Shown here: positions 34,925 through 42,472 of the stretch, in pieces | Layout of the letters: each line of letters opens with the position of its first letter | Position numbering within the stretch: position 1 is the stretch's first letter | Assembly (NCBI RefSeq): GCF_900104185.1 | Contig: NZ_FNIZ01000009.1 | Span: forward strand, 1-64,000 | Direction: 5' to 3' | DNA: 64,000 nucleotides | Origin: Halobacillus aidingensis | Lineage (GTDB): Bacteria > Bacillota > Bacilli > Bacillales > Halobacillaceae | Notes under the pieces: generated by a model | The model's input: the letters and a program-made list of their open reading frames with translations, nothing else | Databases searched by the model: none | Told to the model about the DNA's origin: nothing | Program-made: the position numbers and the translations under genes

Positions 34925-35896
34925 TTATTCTAAATTTTCAGCGATTTCTTCAGCCAGTCGTTCCGCAGATAGAGGACCGGCAAAGGTACCCATATCTCCT
35001 GGAAGCTTGTAAGTATGGTTTTCTTCTACAAAGTTTAAATTCGTCCATGCTGGATTGTCGGCCAAGTTATCAAAAATGGGATCGTCGTCCTGAACAAGAT
35101 AGAAGAAATGAGAATCCTGGTAATTCTGAAGGGACTCTACATCAGAATTTACAAACCCAAAAATTTCAGGTTGTTCAGTTTCTACTGCGTTGTTGATGCC
35201 CATTTGATTCAAAACACCAGCTACTACAGAATTGTCTGTAAACAACCTCATCGTAGGTGTGTTTTGAGAGGTGAAAGCTTGCGTTACAACGGCCTCCACT
35301 TTACTGCCGTCTCCAATTTCTTTACCCAATGCAGAAATTCTTTGTTCCATTTGGGTTAGATATTTTTCAGCTTCTTTTTCTTTTTTGAATAGTTCACCCA
35401 TCTTTTTGAATTCATTTTTTAAGTGCTGATATTGATCACTTGCTCCCTCTTCGGAATAAGGTGCGAACATAATAGTAGGAGCAATCTCGTTCAATTGGTC
35501 TTCAAATCCTTCGTGCCTGTACTTCGCACCAATGATTAAGTCAGGGTCCAGGCGTGAAATGGCTTCAAAATTCGGTTCTGAACGCGTACCGACATCCTGC
35601 ACCTCATCTGCAAGCGGCTCACCTACATTGACCCACTTGTTGTACCCCTCTTTATCTGCTACTCCAACGGGCTGAATATGTAAGGGAAGCATATGCTCAA
35701 CATAGGACCACTCTAAAACGACAACTCTTTCTGGTGTACCTTCAATATCCACTTCCCCTGTGCTGCTTTCAACCGTTCTCGTTTCTTCTGACGTTGAGGA
35801 TTCAGAAGAAGCAGTTTCATCACTAGATCCCTCTTCTCCACATGCGGCTAAGAAAAGAACGAGCAATAATAATGATAGTATCTGCCATATTTTCAT
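34925..35896 (-). CDS. Iron-siderophore ABC transporter substrate-binding lipoprotein
   Basis: A 323-residue lipoprotein with a signal peptide ending in the lipobox LAAC (Cys about residue 19), then a Ser/Glu-rich linker and a FecB/FhuD-type binding domain (RVVVLEWSYVEHMLPL, VQDVGTRSEPNFEAISRLDPDLIIG). It would bind a ferric siderophore outside the membrane. ATG 35896 is chosen, with AAAGGGAG upstream. Two Fur boxes precede it. The permease and ATPase genes are not adjacent, so it depends on a transporter encoded elsewhere. Confidence 0.9.
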   Translation of the reverse strand: MKIWQILSLLLLVLFLAACGEEGSSDETASSESSTSEETRTVESSTGEVDIEGTPERVVVLEWSYVEHMLPLHIQPVGVADKEGYNKWVNVGEPLADEVQDVGTRSEPNFEAISRLDPDLIIGAKYRHEGFEDQLNEIAPTIMFAPYSEEGASDQYQHLKNEFKKMGELFKKEKEAEKYLTQMEQRISALGKEIGDGSKVEAVVTQAFTSQNTPTMRLFTDNSVVAGVLNQMGINNAVETEQPEIFGFVNSDVESLQNYQDSHFFYLVQDDDPIFDNLADNPAWTNLNFVEENHTYKLPGDMGTFAGPLSAERLAEEIAENLE

Positions 35897-35923
35897 AAAA
35901 AAACTCCCTTTCATCTAAATAAT

Positions 35924-35943
35924 TGATAAAGATTATCATTATC
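35924..35943. promoter_or_regulatory. Fur box 1 of the siderophore-binding gene
   Basis: TGATAAAGATTATCATTATC matches the Fur 7-1-7 core TGATAATNATTATCA with one mismatch, 28 bases before the start codon. Confidence 0.8.
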
Positions 35944-35978
35944 AATATTATTGTAAAGGAAGGATCGTACTCCGTCAA

Positions 35979-35993
35979 TGAGAATCATTTTCA
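35979..35993. promoter_or_regulatory. Fur box 2 of the siderophore-binding gene
   Basis: TGAGAATCATTTTCA matches 13 of 15 bases of the Fur core. It lies 36 bases farther upstream than box 1, between this gene and msrB. Confidence 0.6.
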
Positions 35994-36014
35994 ATAAAAA
36001 AGAAGAAAGGCGCA

Positions 36015-36599
36015 TTACCCTTCTTCTTCAAACAAATACAAAAACTCTCTATATCCACGCTTTTTCATCTCCTGCTTAGGAATAAACTCCATGGCTGCAC
36101 TATTCATGCAGTATCTCAACCCTGTTGGTTCTGGGCCATCTTCAAATACGTGACCAAGATGATTATCTCCTTGTTTACTTCTTACTTCTGTCCTCATTCC
36201 GAAAATCCCTGGATCATCCTTTGTCGTGATATTTTCCTCAAGGATTGGCTTCGTGAAGCTCGGCCATCCTGTGCCTGATTTATATTTATCTGTCGAACTG
36301 AACAACGGATCTCCTGAGAGGATGTCTACATAGATCCCCTCTTCCTTATTGTCCCAGTAGGCATTATCAAAAGCTTTTTCTGTGCCGTCTTCTTGTGTTA
36401 CTTCATATTGGATATCCGTAAGCTTCTTTTTTAAGTCTTGGTCAGAATACTCAACCACTTCACCGTTATATAACTCTACTCTCTTCGCGTCTTCAGATTC
36501 ACTGGTTGTAGAAGCTCCAGAATTTTTATTGAAAAAGAAAAGGACGCCGACACTCAATAGTAATAGAATGATGATCGCTCCTGCTGTCATCTTTTTCAT
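36015..36599 (-). CDS. msrB: Membrane-anchored methionine sulfoxide reductase MsrB
   Basis: A 194-residue protein: residues 5-23 are a membrane anchor, a Ser/Glu linker follows, and residues 55-190 are MsrB with [21 protein letters not shown] and catalytic Cys in LRYCMNSA. It repairs R-methionine sulfoxide in extracytoplasmic proteins. The only cysteine is the catalytic one, so the zinc-binding CxxC pairs are missing and there is no obvious resolving Cys. A second MsrB domain is fused to MsrA at 61.2-62.2 kb. Fur boxes lie just downstream. Confidence 0.92.
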   Translation of the reverse strand: MKKMTAGAIIILLLLSVGVLFFFNKNSGASTTSESEDAKRVELYNGEVVEYSDQDLKKKLTDIQYEVTQEDGTEKAFDNAYWDNKEEGIYVDILSGDPLFSSTDKYKSGTGWPSFTKPILEENITTKDDPGIFGMRTEVRSKQGDNHLGHVFEDGPEPTGLRYCMNSAAMEFIPKQEMKKRGYREFLYLFEEEG

Positions 36600-36753
36600 T
36601 CCTTCTCCTCCCTAATTTTAAAGTGTTGTATCTCAATCTTACCATGCTAGCTAGTGTTCAAAAAATTTCAGTGCTCATCATATATGAACGAAAGTTATGA
36701 AATCAGTAATATTTGTCCATCCTAAGAAAAGGATATAAATGGAGGGATCTTCA

Positions 36754-37242
36754 ATGAAAACTGTAACCTCAATATTGGCCATAGGCCTCATCGTCATGAG
36801 TGGATGTACGGCTGATAACACTGGAGTAGAAATGAAGGATTATGAACAACAACAATTATCTACTTCCCCCACCACCGATTCACTCAATGATATGAATTAC
36901 GAAACGAATGAAAAGGTGGATAATGCGAGAAAAGCTCTTCCGTTTCAACAATTTGATCTGGAAATTGATTATGTAGATACACTCTCTTATGAAATCCAAT
37001 ACGTATCGAATGAATCTCAAACCCGTGCTGTGATCCACGAAATCGGGGAAGAAAAGATTTCAGGAGAAAAGGCGCTTGATCAACTGACTCCTCATTTCAT
37101 GGAACTCAGTTTTGATGAAGATTCATCTGAACAAGAAGTGATTGAAGATGTTTTACAAGTTTTCGGTCTTGATGAAACGTATAAGGAATTTAAGTTAAGG
37201 GTTATTTACAGCAACGGCTTAGAGGCAGAATACGAAGATTAA
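36754..37242 (+). CDS. YusW-like lipoprotein
   Basis: A 162-residue lipoprotein with lipobox MSGC near residue 17, followed by an acidic, disordered segment and a YusW-like domain (PFQQFDLEIDYVDTLSYEIQY... at about 65-155). YusW-like proteins are conserved in bacilli with no known function. ATG 36754 follows GGAGGGA. Very acidic, as expected for a halophile's exported protein. Monocistronic with its own terminator. Confidence 0.75.
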   Translation: MKTVTSILAIGLIVMSGCTADNTGVEMKDYEQQQLSTSPTTDSLNDMNYETNEKVDNARKALPFQQFDLEIDYVDTLSYEIQYVSNESQTRAVIHEIGEEKISGEKALDQLTPHFMELSFDEDSSEQEVIEDVLQVFGLDETYKEFKLRVIYSNGLEAEYED

Positions 37243-37256
37243 GGGATGTAAACTAA

Positions 37257-37296
37257 AACAAGCACCTTTGTTAAATGACTTAGATGCTTGTTTTTT
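37257..37296 (+). terminator. Terminator of the YusW-like gene
   Basis: AACAAGCA and TGCTTGTT pair across a 20-base loop, followed by TTTTTT. Confidence 0.65.
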
Positions 37297-37309
37297 ATAT
37301 TTTATTTAG

Positions 37310-37331
37310 TTTCGGAGTTGCTACTAAGTTT
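37310..37331 (-). repeat. Dispersed 20-bp repeat, copy 4
   Basis: The intact core CTTAGTAGCAACTCCGAAA on the minus strand. It abuts the stop codon of cvfB and lies between two convergent genes. Confidence 0.75.
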
Positions 37332-38203
37332 TAAGTGCGATCATGATTGATTACTGTTTTTCCATTTTCTTGAATAATTTTTCGTTCTTTCATCAATTGT
37401 CCAAGGGCTCGTTTGAATGCTGACTTACTGATTTTAAAAGTTTTTCGGATGTCTTCTGGATCACTTTTATCATGAAGGAACATGACACCATCGTTTTCTT
37501 GTAAATATTCATAGATAACCTCTGCATCTTCCTTCATCCCCTCTTGTTTTAGAGGACGAAGAGATAAATTGATTGTCCCATCGTCTTTTACATCAATGAT
37601 TCTAGCTGTAATCGTTTCTCCAAGTCTTGGTTCTTCTTTCCTTTCACTTGGGTGGACGAACCCTCGGTAGCCCTCTCCAGATAATACCGTTGAACCTGCT
37701 TTCGTCGCTCGATACACACGAGCGGTCACTTCTTGTCCAAGAACTTCTTTGGGGGCAGGTTCCAGATCATCCATGACTTCCTGTTCAGAAATAGGTTCTG
37801 CCAAAAGACGACCTTTTTTATCTAGTTCTAAACTGACAAATAAATGATCACCTTCTTTTGGCCAAACGGATTTAAGAAGAGGTAGATGATCGGAGGAAAC
37901 AAGAATATCCTTATTGTTTAAGCCGATATCAACGAATACACCCATATTCGGAACAACTTCTACGACTTCAGCCCATCCATAAGTATCTTTGGTAACTTCC
38001 GGAATTTCCATTGTCGCAGAAGCTTGTCCTTTCTTATTTTCATAAATGAACATGTCTCTGCTTTCGTCCAGTTCAATCTCTTCGGTTACATCTTCGTCCA
38101 GGAGTACAAACTCTTCATTTTGAATATCAACAATCAAGCCTTCTGTGATTTTCTTTTTAATTTTTCCTTGTTGGATTGTTCCCAATATATTGACATCTTT
38201 CAT
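37331..38203 (-). CDS. cvfB: S1-domain RNA-binding regulator CvfB
   Basis: A 290-residue protein with S1-like RNA-binding domains (YGWAEVVEVVPNMGVFVDIGLNNKDILV and LSGEGYRGFVHPSE...) and a C-terminal winged helix (KISKSAFKRALGQLMKERKI). It matches CvfB/YitL, which in staphylococci affects virulence factor expression through RNA binding. It acts in the cytoplasm; its target here is unknown. The repeat copy 4 touches its stop codon. Confidence 0.9.
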   Translation of the reverse strand: MKDVNILGTIQQGKIKKKITEGLIVDIQNEEFVLLDEDVTEEIELDESRDMFIYENKKGQASATMEIPEVTKDTYGWAEVVEVVPNMGVFVDIGLNNKDILVSSDHLPLLKSVWPKEGDHLFVSLELDKKGRLLAEPISEQEVMDDLEPAPKEVLGQEVTARVYRATKAGSTVLSGEGYRGFVHPSERKEEPRLGETITARIIDVKDDGTINLSLRPLKQEGMKEDAEVIYEYLQENDGVMFLHDKSDPEDIRKTFKISKSAFKRALGQLMKERKIIQENGKTVINHDRT

Positions 38204-38285
38204 GTAATTTCATCCTTTTTCGTAACGTAATGGTACTTATTATAGCTTACATCGATCCATTTTAAAACGATGATTTATTATAAAT

Positions 38286-38314
38286 GAAAAAGCGTGGCAT
38301 CTGCCACGCTTTGA
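38286..38314 (-). terminator. Terminator of the YjcZ-family gene
   Basis: AAAGCGTGGCA and TGCCACGCTTT form the stem, with TTTTTC on the minus-strand side. Confidence 0.85.
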
Positions 38315-38319
38315 TGTGA

Positions 38320-38406
38320 TTAATACCACCAAGAAGCTCCTACAATAATTAGGAGAATAAACAAAACAACGATTAGCGCAAAGCCTCCACCATATCCTTT
38401 ACTCAT
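38320..38406 (-). CDS. YjcZ-family sporulation membrane peptide (28 aa)
   Basis: A 28-residue product opening MSKGYGGGFALIVVLFILLII, the hallmark of YjcZ/SscA-type tiny membrane proteins made during sporulation. SscA of B. subtilis helps spore coat assembly. A GGGGGG ribosome site precedes the ATG at 38406, and a strong terminator follows. A longer reading frame upstream has no ribosome site and is a shadow. Confidence 0.85.
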   Translation of the reverse strand: MSKGYGGGFALIVVLFILLIIVGASWWY

Positions 38407-38515
38407 TCCAATTCCCCCCTTTACTTCTTTATATGAAGATGGGTAAGAATCGGTATGGGTAAAAGGCTTAGCTACCTGAGGATTAGGCGTATAAATGCTA
38501 TCAACCAAAGAGTCA

Positions 38516-38643
38516 TTTTCGAGATGTTTTTTGAGTGGATGGGGCTGCGGGGAATGACTCGCTTTCAAGCCACCCCTGACTCCCATTATAGCAATTGAAG
38601 CCCGAAAACATCTCGAAACTGAGGTTTCCACAATCGGGAGCTT
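38516..38643. repeat. Inverted-repeat element with 14-bp arms
   Basis: TTTCGAGATGTTTT (38516-38529) and its exact complement (38605-38618) enclose 75 bases that hold a smaller GGGGCT/AGCC fold. The right arm runs into a 32-base sequence (38612-38643) found again at 55593-55624 with 28 identities. It looks like a decayed dispersed non-coding element such as those scattered in Bacillus genomes. Confidence 0.6.
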
Positions 38644-38661
38644 ATTTATAATGAGGTTTAA

Positions 38662-39654
38662 TTAATTCTGAAACAACTGAGCGATTCTGTGGTAGGATTT
38701 TTTCTTTTCTTCAAAGTCGAATATATTCGTAATGATTAAAAACTCATCCGTACCGTAGTATTCAGACAGTTCTTCCAATTGAGTTTTCACTTGATCTGGG
38801 TTTCCGATAATGCAGCGTCTTCGATTTTTACTTATTTTCTCCATCTGGTCTTTTGTATAAGGGTAGTCTCTGGCCACATCTATAGAGGGTACACGGGTAT
38901 CCAGCCCTTTTTCCACCCGAAGCAACCAGAGGTCTTGGCTTTTGGCCAGCTCCTCTGCCTCTTCTTCTGTTTCTCCGCAAACGACGAATATACACACATT
39001 CACGCTTGGTTCTTTCATATCCGATCCTTTGAATCGCTCCCTATAGGTGGCAATGGATGCCTTTCCATGATCAGGGTTGATGAAATGACCAAAAGTGAAC
39101 CCTGTCCCATTCAGAGCTGCATGTTTGGCACCTCGCTCTGTCAATCCAAGAACCCATAGTTCAGGCTGATGTTCGGTTTCCGGCCGAGCTTTTACACCGA
39201 AGAATCGATCATCTTTAGGAGTGGATCCTTGTAAGAACTGTTTCAGCTCTTTCACTTGCCTCGAAAAAGAACTGAGGGGCTTCTCAATTCCATCAGTTAG
39301 GGCAAGCCTTGTCTTTGGCCCACCTCCTGGGGAACGGCCGAGACCTAGGTCGACTCTTCCAGGAAAAAAAGCTTCAAGCATGCGGAAATTTTCAGCTACT
39401 TTCAATGGGCTGTACTGTGGAAGTAAGACACCACCTGATCCAACTCGAATCGTTGTTGTGGATTGGGCAATCATGGATATAAGTATTTCAGGAGACGTAC
39501 TGGCAAGGCCATTGGTATTGTGATGTTCAGCAACCCAATACCTGTGAAATCCTAATTCCTCTGTGTATTTTGCCAATTCCACTGATTGTTGTAACGCTTT
39601 TTGAGCAGAGTCCCCCTCGGAGATCGGGCTTTGATCAAGCACACTTAGTTTCAA
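38662..39654 (-). CDS. Luciferase-like (LLM) flavin-dependent monooxygenase
   Basis: A 330-residue TIM-barrel protein of the bacterial luciferase group, opening LSVLDQSPISEGDSAQKALQ, with YWVAEHHNTNGLAS (flavin pocket), GSGGVLLPQYSPLKVAE and GRVDLGLGRSPGG. It should use reduced FMN or F420-like flavin to oxidise an unknown organic substrate. It starts with TTG behind GAAAGGTGAG, 18 bases after a PadR-type regulator gene, and the two form an operon. Confidence 0.88.
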   Translation of the reverse strand: MKLSVLDQSPISEGDSAQKALQQSVELAKYTEELGFHRYWVAEHHNTNGLASTSPEILISMIAQSTTTIRVGSGGVLLPQYSPLKVAENFRMLEAFFPGRVDLGLGRSPGGGPKTRLALTDGIEKPLSSFSRQVKELKQFLQGSTPKDDRFFGVKARPETEHQPELWVLGLTERGAKHAALNGTGFTFGHFINPDHGKASIATYRERFKGSDMKEPSVNVCIFVVCGETEEEAEELAKSQDLWLLRVEKGLDTRVPSIDVARDYPYTKDQMEKISKNRRRCIIGNPDQVKTQLEELSEYYGTDEFLIITNIFDFEEKKKSYHRIAQLFQN

Positions 39655-39672
39655 TGCAAGCTCACCTTTCTT

Positions 39673-40059
39673 TTATTTGTACACGTCATCCATAATTTGT
39701 TTTAGTATTTGCATCTGTTCTTCGAATAAAAGCTTATAACGTTTCTTTAATACATCGAATTCTTCTTTGCCATCATCCGTAAGGTAATACCAGTAAACCT
39801 TTTGTCTTTTCTTATCATGTGATTTGTAATCATCCTTACGGTATAATAAACCTTGCTCTGTCATTTCATGTAGGGTATCTAGTAATGTGGAAGGTGCGGG
39901 AATCCAATTCTTCGTAAGTTTTTTGAACTCTGCTTTGAAATGTTCACTGATCATCGGCTGATGAACTTGTAACAGGTGCATGATATAAAACTTCGTAAAT
40001 TGTGCGGCACTCATGTTTAAAGCAAATCGTTTCGGATTGTTTTTATGAGACAAAATCAT
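39673..40059 (-). CDS. PadR-like transcriptional regulator
   Basis: A 128-residue winged-helix protein with FTKFYIMHLLQVHQPMISEHFKAEF, PSTLLDTLHEMTEQGLLYRK and VYWYYLTDDGKEEFDVLKKRY, a pattern of PadR-like regulators with a C-terminal helix for dimers. The start is placed at ATG 40059 behind AAGGGGTGG; the frame stays open upstream to a TTG at 40122, and ATG 40014 is also possible. It probably controls itself and the monooxygenase downstream. Confidence 0.75.
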   Translation of the reverse strand: MILSHKNNPKRFALNMSAAQFTKFYIMHLLQVHQPMISEHFKAEFKKLTKNWIPAPSTLLDTLHEMTEQGLLYRKDDYKSHDKKRQKVYWYYLTDDGKEEFDVLKKRYKLLFEEQMQILKQIMDDVYK

Positions 40060-40166
40060 CCACCCCTTGTCATAAAATGGTCTTTCTATCATTCTACAAC
40101 AAAAGATGGATGAATTGTCCAATTATACGCACATTCGTTCGCTTAAATATTATGATTTTGCTTTAA

Positions 40167-40188
40167 TTTCGGAGTTGCTACTAAGTTT
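40167..40188 (-). repeat. Dispersed 20-bp repeat, copy 5
   Basis: Intact core on the minus strand, between the padR-type gene and yogA, 14 bases from the yogA stop. Confidence 0.75.
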
Positions 40189-40201
40189 AAAGTAGAACGA
40201 G

Positions 40202-41197
40202 TTAACGTACTTTAATGGCAATTTTTCCGAAATTTTTGGATTCTTGAATGTATTCGAAAGCTTCCTTATACTGATCCATCGTAAAAATCTTATCCAGTTG
40301 AGGTTTTATTTTGTGGTCGCTTATAAAACCGAGCATCTCACGCAATTCCTCGGCACTTCCCATCGTGGAACCAAGCAAATTATACTGCCCGTAGAAGAAC
40401 TGTCGGATATTAAATGTCACTTCATCTTCTGTCGTCGACCCAAAAGTGACAATTGTTCCTCCCTTACGAACAACCCCCAATGACTTATTAAACGTAGCAT
40501 TACCAATAGTTTCGATGAGGAGGTCCACCTGTTCAGAAGCTAGAGCCTCCTGCCAATCTTCTTCTGTAGAAATGGCTAGATCAGCTCCTAGGTTCAAGGC
40601 TTCCTTTTGTTTGCTTTCTGATCGGGAAGTTACGATGACTCTTGCCCCGATTGCTTTCGCATACTTCAGGCAAAAGGTAAGGACTCCGCTGCCAATTCCC
40701 GGCAGCATGACCGTTTGACCCGCTTCAAGATTCCCTCTTGTAAACAAGGCCCGATAGGCGGTCAGTGCGGCTAATGGAAGAACGCCTGCTTCTTCAAAAG
40801 ACAAATGCTCAGGTTTTCGTTCAAGATGGTCCTCTGTACATGTGTAATATTCTGCAAATGTCCCGTGATCCGGAAGGCCGACGATTTCAAATCCTTCTGG
40901 AGGTGCATCGCTGTTTTCCTGCCAACCGAGTCCAGGATTGACAATGACTTCGTCACCTGGTTGAAACTTGGTGACATTTCCTCCTACTGTTTCTACAATG
41001 CCGGAAGCATCTGACCCAGGTATCAAAGCAGGATCATCTGCTTTATGCCGCTTCGTGACGACCGCTAAATCCCTACGGTTCATCCCTGCTGTATGTACCT
41101 TTACTCTCACTTCGTTGTCACTGATTTGACGTTCTGGCATCTCTTTTACCTTCAAACCTTCAAGTCCTTCTTTTTCTTCATGTACAATTGCTCTCAT
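40202..41197 (-). CDS. yogA: Zinc-type alcohol dehydrogenase-like / quinone oxidoreductase YogA
   Basis: A 331-residue MDR-superfamily reductase. N-terminal GroES-like domain with GMNRRDLAVVTKRH and IPGSDASGIVETVG; Rossmann domain with LPGIGSGVLTFCLKYAKAIGARVIVTSRS. It lacks the cysteine-rich structural zinc loop of classical alcohol dehydrogenases, so it is likely zinc-independent and reduces quinones or enals with NADPH. Resembles B. subtilis YogA. Monocistronic. Confidence 0.85.
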   Translation of the reverse strand: MRAIVHEEKEGLEGLKVKEMPERQISDNEVRVKVHTAGMNRRDLAVVTKRHKADDPALIPGSDASGIVETVGGNVTKFQPGDEVIVNPGLGWQENSDAPPEGFEIVGLPDHGTFAEYYTCTEDHLERKPEHLSFEEAGVLPLAALTAYRALFTRGNLEAGQTVMLPGIGSGVLTFCLKYAKAIGARVIVTSRSESKQKEALNLGADLAISTEEDWQEALASEQVDLLIETIGNATFNKSLGVVRKGGTIVTFGSTTEDEVTFNIRQFFYGQYNLLGSTMGSAEELREMLGFISDHKIKPQLDKIFTMDQYKEAFEYIQESKNFGKIAIKVR

Positions 41198-41271
41198 TCA
41201 TATCTTCTCCCTTCTTTTACAATTGTCTTCAGTCTACCAATAAGTGCCTGGTTATCAAAATAAGTCGCATA

Positions 41272-41310
41272 AAAAAACTCCTTTCTGAATCCACAGAAAG
41301 GAGTTTTTTC
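41272..41310 (-). terminator. Terminator of yocH
   Basis: AAAAAACTCCTTTCTG and CAGAAAGGAGTTTTTT form a long stem around AATCCA, with T-run on the minus strand. Confidence 0.92.
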
Positions 41311-41324
41311 TATACTATATGAAA

Positions 41325-42143
41325 TTAGTCTGCTAGTACTTGAACTTTAACTGATTGTCTACCAAAGGAAAGTGCCTCTTCACGGGAAGGCATGAAAATA
41401 TCGATACGGTTGCCGTTGATGGCACCGCCAGTATCTCCAGCGATTGCCGTTCCGTAACCTTCGACATATACTTTAGATCCAAGTGGAATGACGTTCGGAT
41501 CTACAGCAATGACTTTTTGATCCGGATTAGCACGCAAGTCGATTCCAGTAGCTGTTACACCGCTGCATCCTGTGCAGTAAGCGGTATAAGCCGTAGCTTC
41601 AGCCGTAAACTCTTTCACCACATCATTGCTTGTATCTTCGCTTGTGCTTGTTTGCGTTGCTGTTGATGTGCTGTCACTTGAATTACTGCTAGAACTATTG
41701 CTTGAGCTGCTGTTCGAACTTGGAGCAGACGTTTGTACAGCTTGTCCATCAACTTTGAACTGGTCGCCAGGATGAATGAGGGTGGAAGTCAGGTTGTTCC
41801 ACGCCATCAGCTGATCGACTGAAATATTGAATTTTTGAGAAATGGCGAACAACGTGTCTCCAGACTTCACTGTGTAAGTGGATGTGTTGGAAGACGTAGT
41901 AGATGAAGGTGTGCTGGATTTAGACTCATTAGCTACTTTTAATGTTTGATTTGGGTAAATAAGGTTTGAATTTAAACCATTCCATGTCTTCAAGTCTTGA
42001 ACGCTGACGTCATATTTCTGGGAGATTCCCCAAAGAGTATCCCCTTTATCGATTTTATATTCCGTTTCGTGGGCACTTACCGTTGTGGCGAATGCTCCAG
42101 TTAATGCGACAGTTGCTACCACAGAAAATACAGTTTTTTTCAT
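41325..42143 (-). CDS. yocH: LysM/3D-domain cell wall hydrolase, YocH-like
   Basis: A 272-residue secreted protein: signal peptide (1-24, cleaved after VSA), two LysM peptidoglycan-binding repeats (TEYKIDKGDTLWGISQKYDV and TYTVKSGDTLFAISQKFNI), a Ser/Thr-rich linker, and a C-terminal 3D domain (ATAYTAYCTGC, GIDLRANPDQKVIAVDP, AGDTGGAINGNRIDIFM) with its three Asp. The 3D domain is a lytic transglycosylase-like fold. YocH in B. subtilis is under WalRK control, and a candidate WalR box lies upstream. Confidence 0.93.
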   Translation of the reverse strand: MKKTVFSVVATVALTGAFATTVSAHETEYKIDKGDTLWGISQKYDVSVQDLKTWNGLNSNLIYPNQTLKVANESKSSTPSSTTSSNTSTYTVKSGDTLFAISQKFNISVDQLMAWNNLTSTLIHPGDQFKVDGQAVQTSAPSSNSSSSNSSSSNSSDSTSTATQTSTSEDTSNDVVKEFTAEATAYTAYCTGCSGVTATGIDLRANPDQKVIAVDPNVIPLGSKVYVEGYGTAIAGDTGGAINGNRIDIFMPSREEALSFGRQSVKVQVLAD

Positions 42144-42275
42144 GAAATTCTGCCTCCTCTTGATTGGTCGATCCCTATGTATTTAGGTGATCCGTTCACA
42201 ATTACAAGATTAACAGAATCTCAGGATAAATTAAGAACAAACAAGCAACAGTTTGTTTGCAAACATAACATCCAT

Positions 42276-42292
42276 ATTTCACAGCCATTACA
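42276..42292 (-). promoter_or_regulatory. Candidate WalR box of yocH
   Basis: On the minus strand TGTAAT-GGCTG-TGAAAT fits the WalR direct repeat TGTWAH-N5-TGTWAH with one mismatch, about 130 bases upstream of the start. No other feature is evident in 42144-42427. Confidence 0.4.
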
Positions 42293-42427
42293 AAAGGAGC
42301 ATTTGTACCGTCAAACGGTCAAAAATGCCCGTGTTTTTCTTGATTTCGCCATCATTCTACAAAAAGGAATATTTGATTATTCATAGATTTTTTACCCGAA
42401 AATGATAGAAAAAAACATATTTTAGCG

Positions 42428-42463
42428 AAAAAAAGCACAGATCCTTAGAGGATCTGTGCTTTT
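42428..42463 (-). terminator. Terminator of the ABC-F gene
   Basis: AAAGCACAGATCC and GGATCTGTGCTTT pair around a short loop, with T-run on the minus strand (TTTTTTTCGC). Confidence 0.88.
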
Positions 42464-42472
42464 ATCACATTC

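Noticed and set aside
42144-42427. c-di-AMP (ydaO-type) riboswitch upstream of the yocH-like gene
   Set aside because: None of the conserved riboswitch blocks, such as the GGGGGTGAA-like core, could be found in the leader.
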